Positions 20,004 to 28,088 of a stretch of DNA of 64,000 nucleotides are shown here, piece after piece. This stretch comes from Klebsiella quasipneumoniae subsp. quasipneumoniae. GTDB lineage: Bacteria; Pseudomonadota; Gammaproteobacteria; Enterobacterales; Enterobacteriaceae. The notes under the pieces are model-generated. The model worked only from the letters and a program-made list of their open reading frames with translations. It was not told where the DNA came from and made no database searches. The stretch spans positions 3,844,001 through 3,908,000 of the forward strand of contig NZ_CP084876.1 in the NCBI RefSeq assembly GCF_020525925.1, read 5' to 3'. Numbering within the stretch: position 1 is the first letter of the stretch; every line of letters begins with the position of its first letter. Both the position numbers and the translations under genes were made by a program.

Positions 20004-20038
20004 AGGCCGGACGGCGGCTATGCCTTGCCCGGCCTACG
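20004..20038. repeat. REP palindrome after betA
   Basis: Repetitive extragenic palindrome with GGCCGG and CCGGCC arms and the internal bulge typical of Klebsiella REP units; related to those at 26.5-27.8 kb. It probably protects the 3' end of betIBA mRNA. Confidence 0.7.
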
Positions 20039-20049
20039 GTCCGGGCGGC

Positions 20050-20127
20050 CAGCGGTTAATGTAGCCACTTACGCCACCGGTATCGGCGGCGTCAAAATCG
20101 CAGAGGCGTTCCCGGAAGGTCGGGACA
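20050..20127 (+). repeat. Relic of the 373-bp hairpin-rich element
   Basis: About 75 bp from GGTTAATGTA to GACAGCC align with the first part of the 373-bp repeat found three times at 26.2-27.5 kb (shared tracts include TCAAAATCGC and GTTCCCGGAAGG). As in the full copies, it follows directly on a REP unit. The rest of the element is missing. CAGAGGC and GCCTCTG arms around TCCCG/CGGGA make a hairpin here. Confidence 0.6.
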
Positions 20128-20137
20128 GCCTCTGATG

Positions 20138-20833
20138 TTAGCGAAACGCCTCCAGGCGTTTGATCTGCCGCCCGTCGGCAGTAAAGTTTTCCGCCGCCAG
20201 CCATGCCCGCAGCGCCGCATCGCGCGCAGGCCACTCGCCATCGATGATGGACAGCATATCGCTGTCGCGCGTCCGCCCTTTGCGCACCAGCCTCTGCCGC
20301 AGGCGCCCTTCCCAGCTAAAGCCCAGCCGCTCGGCGGCCCGGCGCGAGGCGACATTCATCGAATCGCATTTCCACTCCAGCCGACGGTAGCCATGATCAA
20401 AGCCGTTCTTCAGCAACAGCCAGACCGCTTCGGTACCCAGCGGGGTGTTTTTCATCCGTCGCGACCAGGTGACATGGCCGATCTCAACCGTGCCCATTTC
20501 CCGTTCGATCGCCATATAGCTGACGATACCCACCGCCTGCTCGCTACGCAGGTCAATCACCGCGTACGGCACCAGGGCATCATCATTCACCTTGCCCGCG
20601 ATCCAGTGGGCGGTCGCCGCCACGCTCTCCGGCCGCGTAGACGCCAGCCACGTCCAGTCGCTGTTGTCGCCGAGCGCATAGGCGGCAAACAGATCCGCCG
20701 CATGACGGTCAACGTCCAGCGGCTCCAGTCGACAAAAACGGCCATTTAACGCCGTTCGCCGCAGGACTCGCGCCCCCTGCCAGCCAGGGACAAGGTCGTT
20801 CACCTGCTGGCCAAACTCATTGATTTCCGGCAC
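20138..20833 (-). CDS. GNAT family N-acetyltransferase (RimJ/RimL-like)
   Basis: 231 residues from GTG 20831-20833, five bases after AGGAGG; another in-frame GTG lies two codons upstream. It is a single GNAT domain of the RimJ/RimL type: CRLEPLDVDRHAADLFAAY at the N-terminus, the acetyl-CoA region around IGHVTWSRRMKNTPLGTEAVWLL and the late NVASRRAAERLGFSWEGRLRQ. It acetylates an amino group of an unknown protein or small molecule. Small-molecule or toxin detoxification is a common role but not supported by neighbours. It is a stand-alone gene between betA and the peptide ABC operon. Confidence 0.85.
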   Translation of the reverse strand: MPEINEFGQQVNDLVPGWQGARVLRRTALNGRFCRLEPLDVDRHAADLFAAYALGDNSDWTWLASTRPESVAATAHWIAGKVNDDALVPYAVIDLRSEQAVGIVSYMAIEREMGTVEIGHVTWSRRMKNTPLGTEAVWLLLKNGFDHGYRRLEWKCDSMNVASRRAAERLGFSWEGRLRQRLVRKGRTRDSDMLSIIDGEWPARDAALRAWLAAENFTADGRQIKRLEAFR

Positions 20834-21038
20834 ACCCACCTCCTCGCAATAGACAATGCGTTATAGCAAGAAGCCAGCAGCGGAGAAAGGCGCTTCTGCA
20901 CGCCTGGCAATAACCTGTCGTTCTTGATTATGCGTTTTTAGCATAAGGATATCCTTATTTTGACTTTACGCCTTTTGGCAAGCGGCCTAACGTAGCGAAG
21001 CATAAAAAATTAAAATAACCATTTTTCAGGGATTGCAT

Positions 21039-22607
21039 ATGACCAAGAAACTGTTGCCTTTACTGGTACTGACGGCGCTCTCCGCCGCCGCGCATGCCGC
21101 CACGCCGCCCAACACGCTGGTGGTCGCCCAGGGTCTCGACGATATCGTCAGCCTCGACCCGGCGGAAGCGAACGAACTCTCCAGCATTCAGACGGTGCCC
21201 AGCCTCTACCAGCGTCTGGTACAGCCAGACCGCAACAACCCTGAAAAAATCGTACCGATCCTCGCCGAAAGCTGGCAGGCCGACCCGGCGGCGAAAACCC
21301 TGACCATTAAACTGAAGCCGGATGCCAAATTCGCCTCCGGTAATCCACTGCGCCCGGAAGATGTGATTTTCTCTTACACCCGCGCGGTGACGCTGAATAA
21401 ATCGCCGGCGTTTATTCTCAACGTGCTCGGCTGGCAGCCGGACAACATCGCCAGCCAGCTGAAAAAGGTTGACGACCATACCCTGACGCTGCACTGGACT
21501 GCCGACGTCAGCCCGGCGGTGGCGCTGAATATTCTCTCCACCCCCATCGCCTCCATCGTTGATGAAAAACAGGTGGCGCCGAACGCGAAAAATAACGACT
21601 TCGGCAACGACTGGCTGAAGATGCACTCGGCGGGCAGCGGCGCCTATAAAATGCGCGTCTACCAGCCGCATCAGGCCATCGTGCTGGAAGCCAACGCCAG
21701 CTCCCCCACCGGCGCGCCGAAGATCAAGAGCATCATTATTAAAAACGTCCCCGACCCGGCTTCCCGCCGCCTGCTGATCCAGCAGGGGGATGCCGACGTG
21801 GCGCGCGATCTCGGCGCTGACCAGATTGCCGCCCTGCAAGATAAACCCGGCGTGAAGGTGCTGAGCATCCCGTCCGCCGAGCAGAACTATCTGGTGTTTA
21901 ATACCGCCAACAGCGCCAACCCGCTGCTCAATAATCCGGCCTTCTGGGAGGCGGCGCGCTGGCTGGTCGATTATGAGGGCATTACCAAAAATCTGCTGAA
22001 AGGCCAGTACTTTATTCACCAAAGCTTCCTGCCGGCCGGCCTGCCGGGGGCGCTGGAGACCAATCCATTCGCCTTCGACCCGCAAAAAGCTAAGGCTATC
22101 CTTGATAAAGCGGGCATTAAGGATGCGCACTTCACCCTCGACGTGGAGAACAAACCGCCGTTTATCACCATCGCCCAGTCGCTGCAGGCCAGCTTTGCCC
22201 AGGGCGGGGTGAAGGTAGATCTCCTGCCGGCCGCCGGCAGCCAGGTCTATGCCCGGGTGCGCGCGAAGCAGCATCAGGCGGCGATCCGCCTGTGGATCCC
22301 CGACTACTTTGATGCCCATTCCAACGCCAGCGCCTTCGCGTGGAACGATGGTAAATCCAGCACCGTGGCCGGGCTCAACGGCTGGCAGATCCCTGAGCTG
22401 AATAAAGCCACCCTCGCCGCGGTGGCGGAGCCGGACCCGGCGAAACGCCTCGACCTGTACAAAACGATGCAGGAAACCCTGCTGCAGCATTCGCCATACG
22501 TCTTTATTGACCAGGGGAAAACCCAGATCGTGGTGCGCGATAACGTGAAGGGCTATCAGCAGGGGCTGAACGCCGACATGGTCTGGTACGATAACGTGAC
22601 CAAGTAA
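21039..22607 (+). CDS. Peptide-type ABC transporter substrate-binding protein
   Basis: 522-residue family-5 (DppA/OppA-like) binding protein. Signal peptide MTKKLLPLLVLTALSAAAHA with cleavage expected after residue 20. The mature part begins with NTLVVAQGLDDIVSLDPAEA and contains YQRLVQ and the lobe motifs usual for this family. Start at ATG 21039 after CAGGGA; a TTG two codons upstream is less likely. First gene of a five-gene operon encoding a complete importer. The ligand may be a di- or oligopeptide, or a cation-chelate or glycoside as in relatives; the sequence does not decide. Confidence 0.88.
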   Translation: MTKKLLPLLVLTALSAAAHAATPPNTLVVAQGLDDIVSLDPAEANELSSIQTVPSLYQRLVQPDRNNPEKIVPILAESWQADPAAKTLTIKLKPDAKFASGNPLRPEDVIFSYTRAVTLNKSPAFILNVLGWQPDNIASQLKKVDDHTLTLHWTADVSPAVALNILSTPIASIVDEKQVAPNAKNNDFGNDWLKMHSAGSGAYKMRVYQPHQAIVLEANASSPTGAPKIKSIIIKNVPDPASRRLLIQQGDADVARDLGADQIAALQDKPGVKVLSIPSAEQNYLVFNTANSANPLLNNPAFWEAARWLVDYEGITKNLLKGQYFIHQSFLPAGLPGALETNPFAFDPQKAKAILDKAGIKDAHFTLDVENKPPFITIAQSLQASFAQGGVKVDLLPAAGSQVYARVRAKQHQAAIRLWIPDYFDAHSNASAFAWNDGKSSTVAGLNGWQIPELNKATLAAVAEPDPAKRLDLYKTMQETLLQHSPYVFIDQGKTQIVVRDNVKGYQQGLNADMVWYDNVTK

Positions 22608-22620
22608 GCGGGTTATGTTA

Positions 22621-22648
22621 CCGGGCACGGCGGTCTCGCCCTGCCCGG
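22621..22648 (+). repeat. REP-like hairpin between binding protein and permease genes
   Basis: CCGGGCA and TGCCCGG arms enclose an inner GGCG-GTCT-CGCC stem-loop, 13 bp after the binding-protein stop. Such intra-operon hairpins usually stabilise the upstream message, giving excess binding protein over permeases. Confidence 0.6.
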
Positions 22649-22727
22649 ATGACCGTTTCTCCACCCGGACCCGGTGGGCGTCGCGCCGCCGGGAACCATG
22701 TTGATATACCAGGAATTTCCATTTTCC

Positions 22728-23750
22728 ATGCCATCGTTTTCCACTCATCTTACCCGCCTGCTGCAGGGGCTGTTGACCCTGCTGCTGACGCTGTTCGGGC
22801 TGCTGCTGGTCACCTTTTCGCTCTCCGCGCTGTCGCCGGTCGACCGCGTACTGCAGATCGTCGGCGACCATGCCAGCCAGTCGACCTATGATCAGGTTCG
22901 CCATCAGTTGGGTCTCGACCAGCCGCTGCCGGTGCAGTTCTGGCACTATCTGGTCAACCTGGCCCATGGCGATCTCGGTATCGCCAGCGCCACCGGCCAG
23001 CCGGTGCTCCACGATCTGCTGGCGGTCTTCCCGGCGACCCTTGAGCTGGCGACCCTGGCGCTGATCGTCGGCGCGGTACTGGGCATCGTCGCCGGGGTGC
23101 TGTGCGCCCGTTACGCCGGTTCGCCGTGGGATCTGGCGGTGCGCACCTTTACCCTGTTGGGCAACTCGGTGCCGATATTCTGGCTCGGCCTGCTGATGCT
23201 GGCCCTGTTCTACGCCCGGCTGCAGTGGGCGCCGGGCCCGGGTCGTCTCGACGATATTTATCAGTACACCGTCGAGCCGCGCAGCGGTTTTGCGCTGATC
23301 GACACCTGGCTCTCCGGCGATACAGCGGCTTTCAAAAATGCTATCGGCCATCTGCTGCTGCCGGGGCTGGTGCTGGCCTATTACTCGCTGGCGAGCATCA
23401 CCCGTCTGACCCGCTCCGCCTGTCTCAGTGAAATGAACAAAGAGTACATTCTGCTGGCGCGGGCCAAAGGGGCCGGTGAGATGACGATTCTGCTGCGTCA
23501 CGTTCTGCCCAATATCCGCGGCACCCTGCTGACGGTAACCGCCCTCGCCTGGACCTCAATGCTCGAAGGGGCGGTGCTCACCGAAACCGTCTTCTCATGG
23601 CCGGGGATCGGTCGCTACCTCACCACCGCGCTGTTCGCCGGAGATACCACGGCGATCATGGGCGGCACGCTGCTGATCGGCGTGAGTTTTGTGCTGATCA
23701 ATAACCTGACCGACCTGCTGGTGCGGTTAACCGACCCGAGGGTGCGCTGA
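22728..23750 (+). CDS. Peptide-type ABC transporter permease (DppB type)
   Basis: 340 residues from ATG 22728; an earlier in-frame ATG at 22698 has a closer GGGAA ribosome site and would add ten residues, so the start is not settled. It has the DppB/OppB fold: an N-terminal membrane helix, a periplasmic loop with LGLDQPLPVQFWHYL and LAHGDLGIA, five further helices, and the EAA loop KEYILLARAKGAGEMTILLRHVLPN that contacts the ATPases. It forms the inner-membrane channel with the next gene's product, whose ATG overlaps this gene's stop by one base. Confidence 0.9.
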   Translation: MPSFSTHLTRLLQGLLTLLLTLFGLLLVTFSLSALSPVDRVLQIVGDHASQSTYDQVRHQLGLDQPLPVQFWHYLVNLAHGDLGIASATGQPVLHDLLAVFPATLELATLALIVGAVLGIVAGVLCARYAGSPWDLAVRTFTLLGNSVPIFWLGLLMLALFYARLQWAPGPGRLDDIYQYTVEPRSGFALIDTWLSGDTAAFKNAIGHLLLPGLVLAYYSLASITRLTRSACLSEMNKEYILLARAKGAGEMTILLRHVLPNIRGTLLTVTALAWTSMLEGAVLTETVFSWPGIGRYLTTALFAGDTTAIMGGTLLIGVSFVLINNLTDLLVRLTDPRVR

Positions 23751-24583
23751 TGCCGACTTATCTGTTTTTACGCCGTCTGCGCCGCTCACCCGCCGCCTTC
23801 TGCGGTCTGACCCTGGTGATCCTGTTGGTGCTGACCGCGCTGTTCGCCCCGTGGCTGGCGCCGCACGATCCCAACTGGCAGGATGCCGCCGCCCGTCTGC
23901 AGGGGCCGGGCGCGGGGCACTGGCTCGGCACCGACAGCTACGGCCGCGATCTGCTGTCGCGCCTGCTCTACGGCGCCCGTCCGGCGCTGGGTCTGGTCGC
24001 GCTGGTGACCGCCATTACCCTGCCCGTCGGTCTGCTGGTGGGTATTCTCTCCGGCTACTATGGCGGGTGGCTGGAGCGGATACTGATGCGCTTTACCGAC
24101 GTGGTGATGTCGATGCCGCGGCTGATCCTCGCCTTCGCGTTCGTGGCGATGCTCGGCCCGGGGCTGGTCAACGGCGCGCTGGCGTTAGCCCTGACTACCT
24201 GGCCGGCCTACGCCCGGCAGGCGCGCAGCGAAATTCAGCGCCTGCGCCATAGCGATTACCTCGCCGCGGCGGAGATGCTGGGCATCCGCGGCTGGCGGCT
24301 GCTGGTCGGCCATATTCTGCCGCTGTGTCTGCCGTCGGCGATTGTCCGGCTGGCGCTCGATCTGGCGGGCATTATCCTCGCCGCCGCCGGGCTCGGCTTT
24401 CTCGGCCTGGGCGCCCGCCCGCCGATGGCGGAGTGGGGAGCGATGATTGCCGACGGGATGCAGGTGATTTTCGATCAGTGGTGGATCGCCGCCATCCCCG
24501 GCGCGGCGATCCTGCTCGCCAGCCTGGCGTTTAACCTGCTGGGCGATGGCCTGCGCGATATTCTGGAGCCGCAACATGACTGA
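23750..24583 (+). CDS. Peptide-type ABC transporter permease (DppC type)
   Basis: 277-residue second permease, shorter than typical DppC at the N-terminus but with all family hallmarks: LGTDSYGRDLLSRLLYGAR after the first helix, and the EAA loop RHSDYLAAAEMLGIRGWRLLVGHILP. It is translationally coupled to both neighbours: ATG on the previous stop, and an 8-bp overlap with the following ATPase gene. It pairs with the DppB-type subunit to make the translocation pathway. Confidence 0.9.
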   Translation: MPTYLFLRRLRRSPAAFCGLTLVILLVLTALFAPWLAPHDPNWQDAAARLQGPGAGHWLGTDSYGRDLLSRLLYGARPALGLVALVTAITLPVGLLVGILSGYYGGWLERILMRFTDVVMSMPRLILAFAFVAMLGPGLVNGALALALTTWPAYARQARSEIQRLRHSDYLAAAEMLGIRGWRLLVGHILPLCLPSAIVRLALDLAGIILAAAGLGFLGLGARPPMAEWGAMIADGMQVIFDQWWIAAIPGAAILLASLAFNLLGDGLRDILEPQHD

Positions 24584-25412
24584 CATCCGACTGACCGTCC
24601 AGGGACTCGCCGTCGACTACCCCACCGCCCGGGTGGTGGACAACGTCAGCTTCACCCTCGGCAACGAGCGGCTGGCGCTGGTGGGGGAATCCGGCTCCGG
24701 CAAATCGATGACCGCCCGGGCGCTGATGGGCCTGGTGCGCAAGCCCGGGGTGGTGAGTGCCGAACGGCTGGAGGTGCTGGGGCGCGATGTGCTGACCCTC
24801 AGCGCCCGCGGCTGGCGCGAACTGCGCGGCAACGATATCGCCATGGTGCTGCAGGATCCGCGCTATGCGCTGAATCCGGTGCAGTCCATTCAGACGCAGC
24901 TGGAGGAGGCGTTAACCCTGCATCAGCGTCTCCGCCGCCGCGCTCGCGCCGAGGCGGTCAAAGACGCCATCGCCGCCGTCGGTCTGGATCTCCCGGTCCT
25001 CAGCCGCTATCCCGGCGAGCTCTCCGGCGGGATGGGGCAGCGGGTAATGATCGCCCTCGCGCTGCTCAATAACCCGAGGGTGCTGATAGCCGACGAGCCG
25101 ACCTCGGCCCTTGACGCCCGCCTGCGCAACCAGATCCTCGAGCTGCTGGTGGAGCAGTGCGCGCAGCGGCAGATGGCCATGTTACTGATCAGCCACGATC
25201 TACCGCTGGTGGCCGCGCATTGCGATCGCGTGCTGGTGATGTACCAGGGGAGACAGCTCGATGAGATGCCGGCGCGGGCGCTGCCGACCGCGACGCACCC
25301 TTATACCCGCACCCTGTGGACCTGCCGGCCAAATGCGCAAACCTACGGTCAGATGCTGCCGACCCTCGACAGAACCCAGGACTTTACGGAGACGACCCAT
25401 GGCGATCGTTAA
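24576..25412 (+). CDS. Peptide-type ABC transporter ATPase (DppD type)
   Basis: 278 residues from ATG 24576. Walker A GESGSGKSM, signature LSGGMGQRV, Walker B VLIADEPTSALD and the switch His in LLISHDLPL are all intact. The C-terminal segment is shorter than in DppD/OppD (usually about 325 residues), and the cysteine-rich tail (binding a 4Fe-4S cluster in some DppD proteins) is absent or reduced. It works with the next ATPase as a heterodimer. Confidence 0.9.
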   Translation: MTDIRLTVQGLAVDYPTARVVDNVSFTLGNERLALVGESGSGKSMTARALMGLVRKPGVVSAERLEVLGRDVLTLSARGWRELRGNDIAMVLQDPRYALNPVQSIQTQLEEALTLHQRLRRRARAEAVKDAIAAVGLDLPVLSRYPGELSGGMGQRVMIALALLNNPRVLIADEPTSALDARLRNQILELLVEQCAQRQMAMLLISHDLPLVAAHCDRVLVMYQGRQLDEMPARALPTATHPYTRTLWTCRPNAQTYGQMLPTLDRTQDFTETTHGDR

Positions 25413-26103
25413 TCTTAAGGATCTACAGGTAACATTCGGCGCGAAGACGGCGGTTTCCGCCGCCAGTTTCCGTGTCGACGCCGGGGAAACCTTCAGCCTG
25501 ATCGGCGCCTCGGGCTGCGGCAAATCGACGATTTTGCGCGTGCTCGCCGGATTACAGCGCGAATGGCGCGGCAGCATGGCGCTGCTGGGCCAGGCCATCG
25601 CGCCGGGCGCCCGCTTTCAGGGCGAGCTGCGACGCAATGTGCAGATGGTGTTTCAGGATCCGTATGCTTCGCTGCATCCCAACCACACCCTGTGGCGCAC
25701 CCTGGCGGAGCCGCTGCAGATCCATGGCATCCGCGACGTTGCCCCGCGGGTAACCACCGCCCTTGAGCAGGTGGGTCTGGCCGCCGACGCCGCACGCCGC
25801 TATCCGCACCAGCTCTCCGGCGGTCAACGGCAGCGCGTGGCCATTGCCCGTGCCCTGCTGCTGCGTCCGCAGATCCTGCTGCTGGATGAGCCGACCTCGG
25901 CGCTGGATATGTCGGTGCAGGCGGAAATCCTCAATTTGCTTAATCGCCTGAAACAGGAGCACGGCATGACCTATCTGCTGGTCAGCCACGATGCCGATGT
26001 CATCGCCCATATGTCCGATCGGGCGGCGTTTATGGCGGAGGGTGTGATCCAGCGCTTTTTCGATCGCGAAGCGCTGCTCAACGGGGAACACCGGATGAAG
26101 TGA
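25399..26103 (+). CDS. Peptide-type ABC transporter ATPase (DppF type)
   Basis: 234 residues from ATG 25399, overlapping the previous gene by 14 bp with an ACGGAG ribosome site inside it. Walker A GASGCGKST, signature LSGGQRQRV, Walker B ILLLDEPTSALD. It lacks the C-terminal oligopeptide-binding extension of DppF/OppF (about 90 residues shorter), like its partner, so the pair is a compact variant closer to nickel-type ATPases. Last gene of the operon; the repeat array begins directly after its stop. Confidence 0.9.
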   Translation: MAIVNLKDLQVTFGAKTAVSAASFRVDAGETFSLIGASGCGKSTILRVLAGLQREWRGSMALLGQAIAPGARFQGELRRNVQMVFQDPYASLHPNHTLWRTLAEPLQIHGIRDVAPRVTTALEQVGLAADAARRYPHQLSGGQRQRVAIARALLLRPQILLLDEPTSALDMSVQAEILNLLNRLKQEHGMTYLLVSHDADVIAHMSDRAAFMAEGVIQRFFDREALLNGEHRMK

Positions 26104-26169
26104 GGTCAGCGGAGGAGCCGTTGTTTTGTCGGTGGCGCTTCGCTTACCCGACCTGGGTGCCGTGCGCTC

Positions 26170-26542
26170 GTCGTTAATTTATTCACCAGCCTTGCTGAAA
26201 CTGCCGGTGCTGACGGCCTCAACATCGCTGAGACGTTCCCGGAAGGCCGGGGCAGCCCGCATGGATGCGGGCTGAGGGCCGTGTTTTGCACGGACGCTGC
26301 CTCGGCCCGACCCGAAGCCTGCAGGGATAAGTCGAAGGTACCACGCAGTGGCGATTTTGCTGGCCGGAGCCCGGGGGTACAGGGGGCGGCGGCGACTGGC
26401 CGCCCCCTGTGCGCTCCCTGCGCCATAAGGGACATAACGCAGAAGACTAACCGGGAGCGCAATCTGCCCGGAATTAACATAGAAGTTGTAGCCCTGCCAG
26501 GCGCAGTGCGAACAAGGACATTTCCGGTTGTGCCGTTATTTT
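26170..26542 (+). repeat. 373-bp hairpin-rich element, copy A
   Basis: Runs from GTCGTTAATTTATTCACC to the bases before the next REP unit. It contains a series of hairpins: 26253-26274 (CAGCCCGCAT/ATGCGGGCTG), 26279-26293 (CCGTG/CACGG), 26341-26351 (CCAC-GCA-GTGG) and 26379-26410 (12-bp arms ACAGGGGGCGGC and GCCGCCCCCTGT). It is most likely a structured RNA or a DNA element, not a gene: the open frames on both strands are GC-rich by-products without ribosome sites. A degenerate REP-like stretch lies just before it at about 26128-26155. Confidence 0.8.
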
Positions 26543-26576
26543 GCCGGGTGGCGGCTGCGCCTGACCCGGCCTACAG
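26543..26576. repeat. REP palindrome
   Basis: GCCGGGTGGCGGCTGCGCC with the matching ACCCGGCCTAC arm; separates copies A and B of the 373-bp element. Confidence 0.8.
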
Positions 26577-26590
26577 GGTTCGTGCGACCT

Positions 26591-26963
26591 GTCGTTAATA
26601 TATTCACCATGGTTGCTGAAACTGCCGGTGTTGGCGGCCTCAAAATCGCTGAGACGTTCCCGGAAGGCCGGGGCAGCCCGCATGGATGCGGGCTGAGGGC
26701 CGTGTTTTGCATGGACGCTGCCTCGGCCCGACCCGAAGCCTGCAGGGATAAGTCGAAGGGACCGCGCAGCGGCGATTTTGCTGGCCGGAGCCCGGGGGTA
26801 CAGGGGGCGGCGGCGACTGGCCGCCCCCTGTGCGCTACCTGCGCCATAAGGGACATAACGCAGAAGACTAACCGGGAGCGCAATCTGCCCGGAATTAACA
26901 TAGAAGTTGTAGCCCTGCCAGGCGCAGTGCGAACAAGGACATTTCCGGTTGTACCGTTATTTT
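26591..26963 (+). repeat. 373-bp hairpin-rich element, copy B
   Basis: Exactly the same length as copies A and C, with substitutions only. The hairpin at 26762-26772 reads CCGC-GCA-GCGG where copy A has CCAC-GCA-GTGG, a compensatory A:T to G:C change. The second hairpin has CATGG for CACGG, leaving a G-U pair if transcribed on the plus strand. TGCGCTACC (about 26824) carries one change that weakens a long-range inverted repeat with CGGGAGCGCA present in A and C. Confidence 0.8.
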
Positions 26964-27115
26964 GCCGGGTGGCGGCTGCGCCTTACCCGGCCTACAGGAT
27001 CCACTCACAGGCTCACACCCCGTAGGCCCGTGCAAGCGCAGCGCCGCCGGGCAAGATATCAGGCACGGTATCCGTGGTGTTGCCGGGTGGCGGCTGCGCC
27101 TTACCCGGCCTACAG
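26964..27115. repeat. REP cluster between copies B and C (three units)
   Basis: Three REP palindromes at 26964-26997 (forward), 27022-27052 (reverse) and 27082-27115 (forward), a BIME-type arrangement. The last is followed by GGTTCGTGCGACCT and then copy C, the same junction that precedes copy B. Confidence 0.8.
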
Positions 27116-27129
27116 GGTTCGTGCGACCT

Positions 27130-27502
27130 GTCGTTAATATATTCACCATGGTTGCTGAAACTGCCGGTGCTGGCGGCCTCAAAATCGCTGAGACGTTCCC
27201 GGAAGGCCGGGGCAGCCCGCATGGATGCGGGCTGAGGGCCGTGTTTTGCATGGACGCTGCCTCGGCCCGACCCGAAGCCTGCAGGGATAAGTCGAAGGGA
27301 CCGCGCAGCGGCGATTTTGCTGGCCGGAGCCCGGGGGTACAGGGGGCGGCGGCGACTGGCCGCCCCCTGTGCGCTCCCTGCGCCATAAGGGACATAACGC
27401 AGAAGACTAACCGGGAGCGCAATCTGCCCGGAATTAACATAGAAGTTGTAGCCCTGCCAGGCGCAGTGCGAACAAGGACATTTCCGGTTGTGCCGTTATT
27501 TT
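27130..27502 (+). repeat. 373-bp hairpin-rich element, copy C
   Basis: Third complete copy, again 373 bp and nearly identical to copy B. It keeps all four hairpins, including CCGC-GCA-GCGG at 27301-27311, and restores TGCGCTCCC against the downstream CGGGAGCGCA. Confidence 0.8.
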
Positions 27503-27755
27503 GCCGGGTGGCGGCTGCGCCTTACCCGGCCTACAGTTCCCTCTCACAGGCTCATACCTCGTAGGCCCGGTAAGCGCAGCGCCACCGGGCGATGACAGCA
27601 GGCACTGAGCCGCTTTTATGCCGGGTGGCGGCTGCGCCTTACCCGGCCTACAGGCTCACACCCCGTAGGCCCGTGCAAGCGCAGCGCCGCCGGGCAAGAT
27701 ATCAGGCACGGTATCCTTGATTTCGCCGGGTGGCGGCTGCGCCTTACCCGGCCTG
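27503..27755. repeat. BIME: tandem REP array (five units)
   Basis: REP units at 27503-27536 (+), 27561-27590 (-), 27620-27653 (+), 27664-27695 (-) and 27725-27755 (+). They alternate in orientation, as in bacterial interspersed mosaic elements; the spacing of roughly 30-60 bp and the alternation rule out a CRISPR array. Confidence 0.8.
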
Positions 27756-27783
27756 GGGCCCCAAATCACCGCTGGCGCTGGGG

Positions 27784-27979
27784 TCGCTGAAACTGCCGGT
27801 GCTGGCGCCCTCAAAATCGCTGAGACGTTCCCGGCAGGCCGGGGGTACAGGGGGCGGCGGCGACTGGCCGCCCCCTGTGCGCTCCCTGCGCCGTAAGAGA
27901 CATAACGCAGAAAATTAACCGGGAGCGCAATCTGCCCGGAATTGACATAACGCAGACGATTAGCCGGGAGCGCAAACTA
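27784..27979 (+). repeat. Internally deleted copy D of the 373-bp element
   Basis: Begins with GCTGAAACTGCCGG as in A-C and runs to CGTTCCCGG, then jumps to GGGGGTACAGGGGGCGG, losing the first three hairpins but keeping the 12-bp-arm final hairpin. The tail ACATAACGCAGA...CCGGGAGCGCAA is present twice in tandem at its end. Confidence 0.7.
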
Positions 27980-28021
27980 CGCTGAAGCCACAGATAACAT
28001 AAAAAACCACACGGCAGCGCT

Positions 28022-28078
28022 TCCCCTCCCCCTGGCCCTCTCCCGGAGGGAAAGGGAACCGTCCGGCGGTCGCTTCCA
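28022..28078. repeat. CTCTCCC-GGGAGAG type dispersed repeat, copy 1
   Basis: CCCTCTCCCGGAGGGAAAGGGAACCG followed by a GTC-CGGCGGTCG tail matches, in degraded form, the repeats at 46.83 and 47.33 kb. It ends about ten bases before the 3' end of the aminotransferase gene and could act as its terminator. Confidence 0.5.
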
Positions 28079-28088
28079 CTACCCTCCC

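Noticed and set aside
21060..23501. 813-codon frame antisense to the binding protein and permease genes
   Set aside because: Arg/Gln/His-rich shadow frame with no domain; the plus-strand genes are certain.
26106..27564. Open frames of 60-200 codons on both strands within the repeat array
   Set aside because: They exist in all three 373-bp copies on both strands, have no ribosome sites, include REP sequence and show base-pair-compensating rather than codon-type changes.
26543..27755. Possible CRISPR array from regularly repeated 34-bp units
   Set aside because: Units are alternating REP palindromes with irregular spacing, and there are no cas genes.
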